A stretch of 10,669 bases of DNA from Azophilus sp964348115 (lineage in GTDB: Bacteria; Pseudomonadota; Gammaproteobacteria; Pseudomonadales; Azotimanducaceae), in assembly GCA_964348115.1 (NCBI GenBank), contig CAYGBY010000141.1, forward strand, positions 1-10,669, read 5' to 3'. Positions 1 to 8,721 of this stretch are shown in pieces. The number at the start of each line of letters is the position of its first letter. Positions within the stretch are counted from its first letter, which is position 1. A model generated the notes under the pieces. That model did not search any database. It saw only the letters and a list, made by a program, of their open reading frames with translations, and had not been told where the DNA came from. A program made the position numbers and the translations under genes.

Positions 1-2
1 TC

Positions 3-1880
<1,878 letters not shown>

Positions 1881-2215
1881 GCCGCAAAAGTACGGCGGGT
1901 CCGCGAACGCCATATCAAACAGGCCATCGGCATGGCGCTTGAGCAGTGCGTCCATGAACGCAAGACAGTCGCTTTGGTACAGCCACAGGCCCCGGTGTTC
2001 ATCGCCGAATGCGCAGTTGATGGCCGCGTGGGAAGCGTCCGACGCCGGCAGCGGCGGAAAGGGTGTTTCGTTTGGCTTGGCTTCAGGCAGGGCCCGTTCC
2101 GGTCGCCATCCGGCTTGGGGCGCCACGATGGCCGCCGATGGCGGCTTCATCCCCGCCAAGCGCTCACCAAGGTCGCCACTGCGGCCAGGAAGGCGTTGCG
2201 GCGTACCTTGGGCCG
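1881..2215 (-). pseudogene. DNA methyltransferase N-terminal remnant (DPPY motif, truncated)
   Basis: On the minus strand, codons 2150-1887 encode a stretch containing LWLYQSDCLAFMDALLKR and then LFDMAFADPPYF. This is the target-region entry and motif IV (DPPY, codons at 1901-1890) of an N6-adenine/N4-cytosine DNA methyltransferase that typically reads DPPYFLSNGG. Here the match stops right after the F, and the frame runs into the complement of the aceE 3' end. The remaining roughly 200 residues, including the AdoMet-binding FxGxG motif, are absent. Upstream, another frame (2215-2147) encodes RPKVRRNAFLAAVATLV. This resembles the usual N-terminus of such enzymes and implies a second lesion, a frameshift near 2150-2170. 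That frame has no ATG, GTG or TTG after the preceding stop. A TTG (2159) or ATG (2150) could start the main frame, but the product would lack a complete active site. I read this as a dead relic of a restriction-modification or orphan methylase gene. The DPPY match is seen directly; the family placement rests on it and its flanks. Confidence 0.68.
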
Positions 2216-2216
2216 G

Positions 2217-2438
2217 TCAAAGCAAGCCGGCGTTTTCGGCTTCCTTCAGGATGGTGATCAGCAGGCGCTGAGCGGATGCCCCTTCCTTGCCTCCCGCATC
2301 CTCCTCGCTCCCCATATCTTCGCTCTTGGAGCCGATGCCCGGAATGCGGGCGATCATCAGGGTGCCGGAGACGGAATAGACGCCGGAATAGCGCTTGCCT
2401 TTGTAGTCGATGGGCAACTGTGTGGTCTGTGTGGACAT
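2217..2438 (-). CDS. Small orphan protein, 73 residues, unknown function
   Basis: An ATG at 2438 opens a 73-residue frame ending at a TGA at 2219-2217. The product begins MSTQTTQLPIDYKGKRYSGV, followed by a short stretch likely to form beta strands (YSVSGTLMIARI). A flexible acidic, glycine- and serine-rich middle (about residues 36-55) comes next, and then a C-terminal amphipathic helix, SAQRLLITILKEAENAGLL. No signal peptide or membrane segment is evident. I do not recognise the family. Reasons to believe it is real are a protein-like composition distinct from the frames on the other strand, a bounded frame, and an extended -10-like element about 38 bases upstream. The ribosome-binding site is weak (GAAGAA lies rather far upstream). 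It follows the P450 gene on the same strand with a 109-base gap and is followed immediately by the methyltransferase remnant, so it may once have been co-transcribed with either. Confidence 0.55.
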   Translation of the reverse strand: MSTQTTQLPIDYKGKRYSGVYSVSGTLMIARIPGIGSKSEDMGSEEDAGGKEGASAQRLLITILKEAENAGLL

Positions 2439-2476
2439 GGATGTCTTGGTGGTTTCTTCGCGGCGGTCCAGCGCAA

Positions 2477-2485
2477 AGAATAGCA
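2477..2485 (-). promoter_or_regulatory. Possible extended -10 promoter element for the 73-residue gene
   Basis: Read on the minus strand, this is TGCTATTCT, an extended -10 (TGn plus TATTCT). It sits in the gap between the P450 stop and the small gene, 38 bases before its ATG. A candidate -35, TTCGGT, lies 18 bases upstream and is poor. It would allow the small gene to be expressed independently of the P450. Based on motif reading only. Confidence 0.3.
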
Positions 2486-2547
2486 CAGATGCGCCAGCGG
2501 ACCGAAGCCGGGAAACGACCGGCGAGGCAGGGGCCCAGCCTGCGGCG

Positions 2548-3816
2548 CTAGGCGGCGGCGAAGCGCATGTGGATGGCGCATAGCGCCCGCATCCACATGC
2601 CCTTGATGTGTTCGTAGCTGTCCTTCTCCGGGACCGGGGACAGTTTGGCCAACCGGGACAGCAGAATTTCCCAAGCCCAGTTCTGCTCCAGGCGGGAAAG
2701 GGTGGCGCCGGGGCAAACATGCTCGCCCAACCCGAAAGCCAAGTGGCGTCCGGCGTTTTTGCGGCCAAGGTCTGGTTGTGCGGGATCCGGGAAGCGGGCT
2801 GGGTCACGGTTGCCGGCGCCGTAGCGGATGCTCAGCATGGCGCCCTTGCGCAACTGTACGCCAGCCAGTTCGGTGTCTTCGGCCACGAAGCGAAACAAGC
2901 CTTGGGTGGGCGACTCTATGCGCAGCACCTCCTCCACAAAATTCTTGATCTTGCTGGGCTCCGCCCGTAGCGCCGCCTCCACTTGGGGATGGCGGAACAG
3001 CAGCCACAGTCCGTTGGCGATGGCGAAGGCGGTGGTTTCGTTGCCGCCGATGAGCAGATGATCGGTGATGCCGATGATCTCGGTGTCGGTCAGGGGACGC
3101 TTGCGGCCGGCGTCGACGTCCTCCACTTGGGTGGCCAACAGATGGGAAATGATGTCGTCCTTGGGGTTTTTGCGCTTCTCCTGCATGGCGGCGTGGATGT
3201 AGTGCTGCAATTGGATATGCTTCTCCACGGCGTCCACTTCCTGGGCCAGGGAAAGCCCCCGCGAAAAGGGCAGCACCCAGGCGGCGGACCATTCCTTCAG
3301 TTGTGGCAGATCCATGCGGGGAAAGCCCAGAAATTCGGCGATGACGATCATTGGCAGGGGTTCGGCGAATTGCTTCATGAACTCAATTTCGCCCTGATCG
3401 ATCCAGCTATCGATGAGTTCATTGATGGCGGCGCGCACGAAGGGCTCCCGCCGGCGCACTGCGGATGCGCTGAGTTTCGGGTCCACCAGGGCGCGGTAGT
3501 GCCGGTGCTTGGGCAGGTTCTCCCCTAGGGGCGTGTAGCGGGGCCAGCCCTTGCGTTCGTACAGGGCGCGGGCTTCGGCGAACTTGAGCAGGGGTTCAGC
3601 GCTGTTCACATCCGGCCCGGCGGTGAACAGCTGCGGGCGGCGCAGCACGTACTCGATGTCCGCATAGCGGGTGAGCACATGCATCCCAAGTTGGGGCATG
3701 AAATAGATTGGCGCCTCCTCCCGCAGGATGTCGTAGGCGTCGAACCAGTTCTCCTGCACCACCGGATCCATCAGATCGATCTCGGCAGCCGTTCGGTACG
3801 GACAGCCTCCAGCCAT
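2548..3816 (-). CDS. Cytochrome P450 (bacterial soluble type)
   Basis: This is a 422-residue haem monooxygenase of standard bacterial length, with no N-terminal membrane anchor, so it should be cytosolic. The chosen start is the ATG at 3816, preceded by the purine-rich GGGGGGAAG. An in-frame start 30 codons further upstream would add an arginine- and cysteine-rich tail not typical of the family. All hallmarks are present: the C-helix region HRHYRALVDP, the I-helix oxygen-activation motif GGNETT (residues 257-262), the K-helix ExxR (EVLR, 296-299), and the haem-binding loop FGLGEHVCPG (361-370) with the axial cysteine at 368. The protein needs electrons from a ferredoxin/reductase pair, but none is encoded here. 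It is divergent from the ether-lipid-type flavoprotein at 4151 across a 334-base gap. The substrate cannot be told from sequence. Fatty acid, terpenoid or sterol-like compounds are all possible, and I do not assign a CYP family. Confidence 0.95.
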   Translation of the reverse strand: MAGGCPYRTAAEIDLMDPVVQENWFDAYDILREEAPIYFMPQLGMHVLTRYADIEYVLRRPQLFTAGPDVNSAEPLLKFAEARALYERKGWPRYTPLGENLPKHRHYRALVDPKLSASAVRRREPFVRAAINELIDSWIDQGEIEFMKQFAEPLPMIVIAEFLGFPRMDLPQLKEWSAAWVLPFSRGLSLAQEVDAVEKHIQLQHYIHAAMQEKRKNPKDDIISHLLATQVEDVDAGRKRPLTDTEIIGITDHLLIGGNETTAFAIANGLWLLFRHPQVEAALRAEPSKIKNFVEEVLRIESPTQGLFRFVAEDTELAGVQLRKGAMLSIRYGAGNRDPARFPDPAQPDLGRKNAGRHLAFGLGEHVCPGATLSRLEQNWAWEILLSRLAKLSPVPEKDSYEHIKGMWMRALCAIHMRFAAA

Positions 3817-3830
3817 GCGCTTCCCCCCGT

Positions 3831-3846
3831 GTCGATGTGATTCGAC
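3831..3846. promoter_or_regulatory. Inverted repeat GTCGA-N6-TCGAC just upstream of the P450 start
   Basis: A 5-bp-arm inverted repeat (GTCGA TGTGAT TCGAC) lies 15-30 bases upstream of the P450 ATG, immediately before its ribosome-binding site. It has the size and position of a repressor operator. Short palindromes are common in GC-rich DNA, so this is only a candidate. Confidence 0.22.
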
Positions 3847-4150
3847 GCGACAAGCTAGCAGAATTTGCGCCAGAATTCCGCACCTGCGGCCTCCGCCCAG
3901 GACCATCTAAAGTCCTATACGTCCATCGAACGTGGCGGAGAAAGCCAAAATGCACCCTTGTTTAGGTCCGGTTGGTGGGCGGTGCAGTCTCTTCAAGGAA
4001 CGAACAGGATGCCGGGGTGGGACTGAGAGGGAATCTTGACTGACTTTGTGGGATGGTCGCGCCCTCCACCATAGGTCTGGCTATGCTTCCGCAGGCGCCC
4101 CATCGAAAATTAGGCGACAATTGACGCGGGCTAGTTAGTGGAGACAGACC
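3847..4150. other. Divergent intergenic region between the P450 and flavoprotein genes
   Basis: No coding frame here looks protein-like. It should hold the promoters of both flanking genes. On the plus strand a good ribosome-binding site, GGAG (4140-4143), sits 7 bases before the ATG at 4151. TTGACT (4036-4041) and TTGACG (4121-4126) resemble -35 boxes, but neither has a convincing -10 at 16-18 bases. The only AT-richer patch is around 4101-4125. No terminator, repeat or RNA gene was recognised. Confidence 0.5.
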
Positions 4151-5761
4151 ATGGCCGCAACCAGGGGGCGCCGCAGTTTTTGGACTTGGGGATATGAAGC
4201 CGACGAGCCCAGTCTGGCGGCTCGCCAGCAGGCCGCCAAGCGCATCGCCAGACGAACCGGCGTGGAGGTGGCCCCGCCGCCGATTCCCGATTTGGCCGAC
4301 ATCGAGGTGCGTCCCCCTCGCCTGCAGGCGCCTTCAGGCTTGGCGGACTGGGTGACGACGGATGCGGAGGAGCGCCTGCTGCACACCTATGGCGGCCATA
4401 CGCTGGAGCTGTTGGCCGCCCTGCGCGGGCGTTTCGACGATCCGCCGGATGCGGTGGCCCATCCGCGCACGGTTGAGGAGCTGGAGCGCACCCTGGCCTG
4501 GGCTGACGCGCGGGGCCATGCGGTGGTGCCTTATGGGGGCGGCACCACCGTGGTCTGGGGGGTAAGGGCGCCAGCGGAAGCGGACGGCGTGGTGAGCCTG
4601 GATCTGGACCGCTTGCGCCAATTGCTGGAACTGGATGAAGTGTCCCGCGCGGTGCGAGTGCAGGCCGGCATCCTAGGGCCGGAACTGGAGGACGCCCTGC
4701 GCCCCCGGGGCCTGACTTTGCGCCATTTTCCGCAAAGCTTTCCCTGGTCCACAGTGGGCGGATGGGTGGCCACCCGCTCCGGCGGCCACTACGCCACCAA
4801 CCATACCCATATCGATGACTTTGTGGAGTCCATCCGTCTGCTCACGCCCCGCGGCTGGTGGGAATCCCGCCGCCTGCCCGGCAGCGGCGCCGGCCCTAGC
4901 CCGGACCGCATGGTCATCGGCAGCGAAGGTGTGCTGGGCGTCATCACTGAGTGCTGGCTGCGCTTGCAGAAGCGTCCAACCTTCCGCGCCACCGCTGGCG
5001 TTCTGTTCCCCTCTTGGGCGGCGGGGGGCGAAGCCGCCAGACAGATCGTCCAGGCCAAGCTGTGGCCCGCCAACCTGCGCCTGCTGGACTCGGTGGAGGC
5101 GAGCCAGAGCGCTGGCGTGCAGGATGGGGCGGCCTTGCTCATTGTCGGATTCGAGTCCGCCGACGTACCCCAGGGCGCCAACATTCAGGCTGCGGTGGCC
5201 ATCGCCCGGGAAGCTGGCGGCCGGATCGAGGACAGCGCCATCCGCATTGACGACGGCGCCGGTCGGGTCACCGGGCGGGGCGGCGCCGTGGGCGCTTGGC
5301 GCAACGCTTTCATCGGCGTGAACGCCGGCTTGGTCAACGGCCTTGGCCTGCTGTCCGACACCTTTGAGACGGCCATCACCTGGGACCGTTTCGCCGAGTT
5401 CGACCAGGCCGTTCGCCAGGCGGTGGGCGCCACCCTGAAGGAGGTGCTGGGCAAGGGGGCAAGCCTTTCATGCCGCTTCACCCACGTCTATCCAGATGGC
5501 CCAGCGCCTTACTACAGCTTCTCCGGTCCCGCCAAGCTGGGCGGCGAGGCTGAACAATGGCAAGCGATCAAGTCCGCCGCCAGCGAAGCCATCATCGCTG
5601 CCGGCGGCACCATCACCCACCACCACGCCGTCGGCAGAATGCATCGCCCTGGCTATGACCGCCAGCGCCCGGAGCTTTTCGCCAAGGCTTACCGCGCCGC
5701 CAAGCGCACGGTGGACCCCAACGGCATTATGAACCCCGGCGTTCTGCTCGACCCGGCGTAG
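4151..5761 (+). CDS. Alkylglycerone-phosphate synthase-like FAD-dependent enzyme
   Basis: This 536-residue protein aligns along its whole length with alkyldihydroxyacetone-phosphate synthase (AGPS). That FAD enzyme swaps the acyl group of acyl-DHAP for a fatty alcohol to create the ether bond of ether lipids. The N-terminal WTWGYEADEP (11-20) matches the WGY element of AGPS. The PCMH-type FAD domain follows, with PYGGGTT (127-133), STVGGWVATRSGG (200-212) and MVIGSEGVLGVITE (254-267). In the C-terminal cap, the arginine of NLRLLD (R310), the tyrosine pair in APYYSF (454-455) and the HHH triplet in ITHHHAVGR (490-492) correspond to residues known to be essential in the mammalian enzyme (Arg419, Tyr578, His615-617). 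The end reads VDPNGIMNPGVLL, typical of the FAD-oxidase C domain. There is no peroxisomal targeting signal or membrane segment. The start ATG has a GGAG 7 bases upstream. An unspecified FAD-linked oxidase is the alternative, but the conserved Tyr/His set favours true AGPS chemistry. Confidence 0.88.
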   Translation: MAATRGRRSFWTWGYEADEPSLAARQQAAKRIARRTGVEVAPPPIPDLADIEVRPPRLQAPSGLADWVTTDAEERLLHTYGGHTLELLAALRGRFDDPPDAVAHPRTVEELERTLAWADARGHAVVPYGGGTTVVWGVRAPAEADGVVSLDLDRLRQLLELDEVSRAVRVQAGILGPELEDALRPRGLTLRHFPQSFPWSTVGGWVATRSGGHYATNHTHIDDFVESIRLLTPRGWWESRRLPGSGAGPSPDRMVIGSEGVLGVITECWLRLQKRPTFRATAGVLFPSWAAGGEAARQIVQAKLWPANLRLLDSVEASQSAGVQDGAALLIVGFESADVPQGANIQAAVAIAREAGGRIEDSAIRIDDGAGRVTGRGGAVGAWRNAFIGVNAGLVNGLGLLSDTFETAITWDRFAEFDQAVRQAVGATLKEVLGKGASLSCRFTHVYPDGPAPYYSFSGPAKLGGEAEQWQAIKSAASEAIIAAGGTITHHHAVGRMHRPGYDRQRPELFAKAYRAAKRTVDPNGIMNPGVLLDPA

Positions 5762-5830
5762 CAACAACGCCGACTCAGGCGGGGCAGGAGGGATACTGAG
5801 CGCCGCCAGTTCGCGCTAAGCTGCTTGGCC

Positions 5831-8167
5831 ATGAGCCAGCGCGGATTCATATATCAAATGGCGAGCCAAGTCCGTGCAGGACAAACGGAACTGCGCTTCT
5901 ACGGGCGCTTGCTGGACGGCGGCACTTTCCGCATTCGTGACCGGCGCGCATCCCCCCGTTTCTATGTGCGCAGGCGCGATCTGGCGGCCATGACTGCAGC
6001 TGATTGGCAGGGCGCTGTCCTGAAGCCATCCGGGAAAACCAACTTCCAGGGCGCGCCGGTCGTGGAAGTGCAGGCGCCCGGCCAAGCGCAAGGGCAGGCT
6101 TTGTGCGGGCGGCTGCATCGGCGTGGCGTTCCCACCTACGAAGCGGACCTGGACATGGCCGTGCGCTACCTCATCGACCGGGGCATCAAGGGTGGCTGCC
6201 GCATTCAGGGCCAAGGGCGGCCGGGCAACCCGGAAAGCGGGGTCGACTGGCTGTTTGACGAGCCGAAGGTGACCGCCGCGGATGTGGGCTTTGAGCCGCG
6301 TGTCTTGTCTTTCGACATCGAGACGAATGCCAACGCCAGCCGCCTGCTGGCCATCGCCCTTTACGGCTGCGGCGCTGATGAGGTCTATGTGGTGGATCCC
6401 AAGCAGCGGCCCATGCCGGAAAGGGCCATCGGCTGCGCAACGGAGGGGGAAGCGCTTTCGGCCTTCCGCCGCCGCCTGCAGGCGCTCGATGTGGATGTGC
6501 TGACCGGATGGAATGTCATCGACTTTGACCTGACCGTGATGGCCCGTCTGGCCGCCCGCGCCAGGGCGCCTTTCGATTTGGGGCGTGGCCCTGGCGCCTT
6601 GCGCCTGCGCCCGGCGCGAAGCTATTTCGGACACGCCAGCGCCACCATTCCGGGGCGTTTGGTGCTCGATGGCATCGCCCTGCTGCGCGGCGCCTTCGTG
6701 CGCATGGGTGACTACTCCCTGGATGCCGTGGCCCGGAAAGTGTTGGGGGAGGGCAAGGCGCTGGCTGGCGACGCCGGCGACAGGGTGGGCGAAATTCTGC
6801 GCAACTACGCCCATGACCTGCCGGCGTTCTGCCGATACGCCCGCACGGACGCCCGCTTGGCGCTGCAGATCCTGGAGAAGCTGGATCTCATCAACTTGGC
6901 CGTGGCGCGCAGCCGCCTTACCGGCATGATGCCGGATCGGGTGGCGGCCAGCATCGCGTCCTTCGATTTCCTGTATCTGGCGGAACTCGGCAAGCGCAGG
7001 CGCGTGGCGCCCACCCTGGAGCGCGACCACAAGCGGCCGCACAGGCCCCAATCCGGAGGGCATGTGCTGCCCCCGACCATTGGGCTGCACAGGAATGTCT
7101 GGGTATTTGACTTCAAAAGCCTGTACCCCAGCATCATACGCACCTACAACCTGGACCCCTTGGGGTTCATCCCGCCCCAGGCTGAGGCGAACGACCCCAT
7201 CAGCGCCCCCAACGGCGCCCGCTTTCGCCGTGCGCCAGGGGTGCTGCCGCAGTTGTTGGATCGTCTGGCGCCAGCGCGGGAGCAAGCCAAGCGGGGCGGC
7301 GATGCCGTGGCCGCCCAGGCCATCAAGATTCTGATGAATTCCTTTTACGGGGTATTGGGCGCCGACGGGTGCCGCTTCTACAACCCGGACATCTGCAACG
7401 CCATCACCAGCCAGGGCAAGCGTCTGCTGCTGTGGTCCAAGGACTGGTTTGAGCGACGCGGCTTTCGGGTGCTGTACGGGGACACGGACAGTCTGTTCGT
7501 CGGCGCCGGCCTGCATGATGGCGATGCGGCGCTTAGGGCGGGGCCGAAGCTGGCGGCGGCCCTGACGGAGGAGTTGGCCGCGTTCATCAAGGAGGAAGCC
7601 AAGCTGACCAGCCATCTGGAGATGGAGTTCGAGAAGCTATACGCAAAGCTCTTTCTGCCCCAAGTCCGCTCTGGCGCGGGCGGCGCCCGCAAACGCTACG
7701 TTGGCCTCGTCTGGGGACAGGACGCCCCGGAATTTGTCGGCATGGAAGTGGTGCGCCGGGATTGGACGGAATTGGCCAAGGAGACCCAGCGGGCGTTGTA
7801 CCAGCGCTTCTTCCGCGATGAGCCCGTGGACGGCCTGCTAAGAAGTTTGGTGGCCTCCCTGCGGGCCGGCGAACTGGACCATCAGCTTGTCTATCGCAAG
7901 GGCTTGCGCAAGGCGGTGGACGCCTACCAAGCCACCACCCCACCCCATGTGGCGGCGGCGCGCAAATCCCGCGCCCCGGCAGGCCCCGTGGTCTCCTACC
8001 TGATGACCCTGGCGGGTCCGGAGCCGTTGGACAACCAAACGAGACCGCCCGATCGGGAGCATTATGTGCACAAGCAGGTAAAGCCGGTGGTGGAGCCGGT
8101 CCTGGAGGCGTTGGGCCTGAATTTCGAGCAGGTAATCGGCGACGACAGGCAGCTTGGCCTGTTCTAA
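5831..8167 (+). CDS. polB: DNA polymerase II (family B, with 3'-5' exonuclease)
   Basis: This is a 778-residue family B repair and translesion polymerase, nearly the same length as E. coli Pol II (783). I chose the ATG at 5831 because MSQRGFI matches the E. coli N-terminus; a TTG two codons earlier (5825) is in frame. Exonuclease motifs are intact: Exo I FDIET (161-165), Exo II TGWNVIDFD (225-233) and Exo III YARTD (336-340). The polymerase motifs are also intact: A DFKSLYPSII (427-436), B NSFYG (503-507), C YGDTDS (549-554) and the KRY element (621-623). The last five residues, QLGLF, are the sliding-clamp-binding peptide found in the same place in E. coli Pol II, so the 3' end is complete. 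A strong AGGAGGGA (5786-5793) lies upstream but is 37 bases from the ATG, too far to serve it directly. The gap to the flavoprotein is only 69 bases, so they may be co-transcribed. A proper LexA box, expected for SOS control in enterics, was not seen. Confidence 0.97.
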   Translation: MSQRGFIYQMASQVRAGQTELRFYGRLLDGGTFRIRDRRASPRFYVRRRDLAAMTAADWQGAVLKPSGKTNFQGAPVVEVQAPGQAQGQALCGRLHRRGVPTYEADLDMAVRYLIDRGIKGGCRIQGQGRPGNPESGVDWLFDEPKVTAADVGFEPRVLSFDIETNANASRLLAIALYGCGADEVYVVDPKQRPMPERAIGCATEGEALSAFRRRLQALDVDVLTGWNVIDFDLTVMARLAARARAPFDLGRGPGALRLRPARSYFGHASATIPGRLVLDGIALLRGAFVRMGDYSLDAVARKVLGEGKALAGDAGDRVGEILRNYAHDLPAFCRYARTDARLALQILEKLDLINLAVARSRLTGMMPDRVAASIASFDFLYLAELGKRRRVAPTLERDHKRPHRPQSGGHVLPPTIGLHRNVWVFDFKSLYPSIIRTYNLDPLGFIPPQAEANDPISAPNGARFRRAPGVLPQLLDRLAPAREQAKRGGDAVAAQAIKILMNSFYGVLGADGCRFYNPDICNAITSQGKRLLLWSKDWFERRGFRVLYGDTDSLFVGAGLHDGDAALRAGPKLAAALTEELAAFIKEEAKLTSHLEMEFEKLYAKLFLPQVRSGAGGARKRYVGLVWGQDAPEFVGMEVVRRDWTELAKETQRALYQRFFRDEPVDGLLRSLVASLRAGELDHQLVYRKGLRKAVDAYQATTPPHVAAARKSRAPAGPVVSYLMTLAGPEPLDNQTRPPDREHYVHKQVKPVVEPVLEALGLNFEQVIGDDRQLGLF

Positions 8168-8262
8168 GGAACCTCTGAACAAGCCGCGGTGCCCTGCGGG
8201 GGGGCTAACCCAAGTTTACCAACCATTTTGACAAATTCTTTTGCATCAACTGGTTACGTTAA
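8168..8262. mobile_element. AT-rich block with insertion-sequence-like end (uncertain)
   Basis: Immediately after the polB stop, the sequence GGAACCTCTGAACAAG begins an AT-rich block (8205-8270) that contrasts sharply with its GC-rich surroundings. It carries TTTTGACAAATTC and a run of seven A bases. The opening is in the style of IS terminal repeats. The block ends where the truncated gene at 8259-8464 loses its coding match. No transposase and no opposite-end copy was found within the window. It may be a solo IS end left by deletion, or simply intergenic DNA. Confidence 0.25.
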
Positions 8263-8464
8263 AAAAATCCGCGTATGGCACTACTGAAGGTCTGCTCGAT
8301 GCCGCTGTAGGCGGCCGTGATGAACGGCCACGCACCCGCGATCTCGGTCCCGATTCCAAGTCATGCCCCTTAAACGTCACCTCGTATGCCTCCCGGGTGC
8401 GCCGGTAGGCGGTTTCCAGGCGGTGGACGATCTCCCAGTGGTCCCGGCTCATGGCTGTTTCCAT
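8259..8464 (-). pseudogene. Frameshifted, truncated small gene of unknown family
   Basis: From an ATG at 8464 (or 8452), the minus strand encodes SRDHWEIVHRLETAYRRTRE, then AYEVTFKGHDLESG. This stretch is helix-rich and protein-like. After that the frame degrades into arginine/serine/proline-rich nonsense. If one base is supplied at about 8346-8355, the continuation reads TEIAGAWPFITAAYSGIEQT, again helix-rich and natural-looking. It then reaches a TAA at 8261-8259 inside the AT-rich block. The two halves together look like one gene with a single-base deletion and a lost 3' end. The helical YSGIEQT-type segment is vaguely reminiscent of HEPN-like helical proteins, but I cannot assign the family. 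A sequencing error could mimic the frameshift but would not explain the missing C-terminus. Confidence 0.5.
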
Positions 8465-8498
8465 AGGCGTTTGGGATTTGAGGGTATTAACGAGAGGC

Positions 8499-8515
8499 CC
8501 TGCTATTTTAGCAGG
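8499..8515 (-). promoter_or_regulatory. Perfect palindrome overlapping a probable -10 box
   Basis: CCTGCTA-TTT-TAGCAGG is a perfect 7-bp-arm inverted repeat with a 3-base centre. On the minus strand its middle reads TAAAAT (8510-8505), a good -10 hexamer, about 40 bases upstream of the ATG of the frameshifted gene at 8464. An operator lying over the -10 box would suit repression or autoregulation. The -35 region is weak (GGTTTC). A small hairpin in RNA is the alternative reading. From here to the ATPase stop at 8722 I see no gene. Confidence 0.4.
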
Positions 8516-8721
8516 TCAGCATCCGGAAACCGCCCCAATTCCAAACCCCAGTGGGCTAGATGGACCATGCCCGGCGCGCCATCGCCTCGACCCTTGCCCC
8601 TCGGGCACTATTGTCCGTTCATCGCAGGCGATGGGAAAGGAGCTCATCGGCCGCGTCGTTGCTCGGACGGGGCCGCACTGTCCCTGTCCGGGTGGACGCC
8701 AAGCGCGGCAAGGGGGGCCAA

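Noticed and set aside
1932..2483. 183-codon plus-strand open frame over the region after aceE
   Set aside because: Composition is not protein-like and it is antisense to the methyltransferase relic and the 73-residue gene, both of which give better protein evidence.
4121..4126. TTGACG as the -35 box for the flavoprotein gene
   Set aside because: The -10 would fall at 4144-4149, overlapping the ribosome-binding region, and no TATAAT-like hexamer is there.
5795..5810. ACTG-N8-CAGT before polB as a LexA box
   Set aside because: A LexA site needs CTGT-N8-ACAG, meaning ten bases between CTG and CAG. Here there are only eight, and the centre is GC-rich, so SOS control is not supported by this element.
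5816..7615. 599-codon open frame on the minus strand opposite polB
   Set aside because: The opposite strand encodes an unmistakable family B polymerase. The antisense product is a low-complexity Gln/Ala/Gly/His-rich sequence without domains, as expected from GC-rich DNA.
8620..8633. Short hairpin CATCG-CAGG-CGATG as a terminator for the ATPase gene
   Set aside because: The stem is only 5 bp, there is no T-tract on either strand, and it is about 90 bases past the stop codon.
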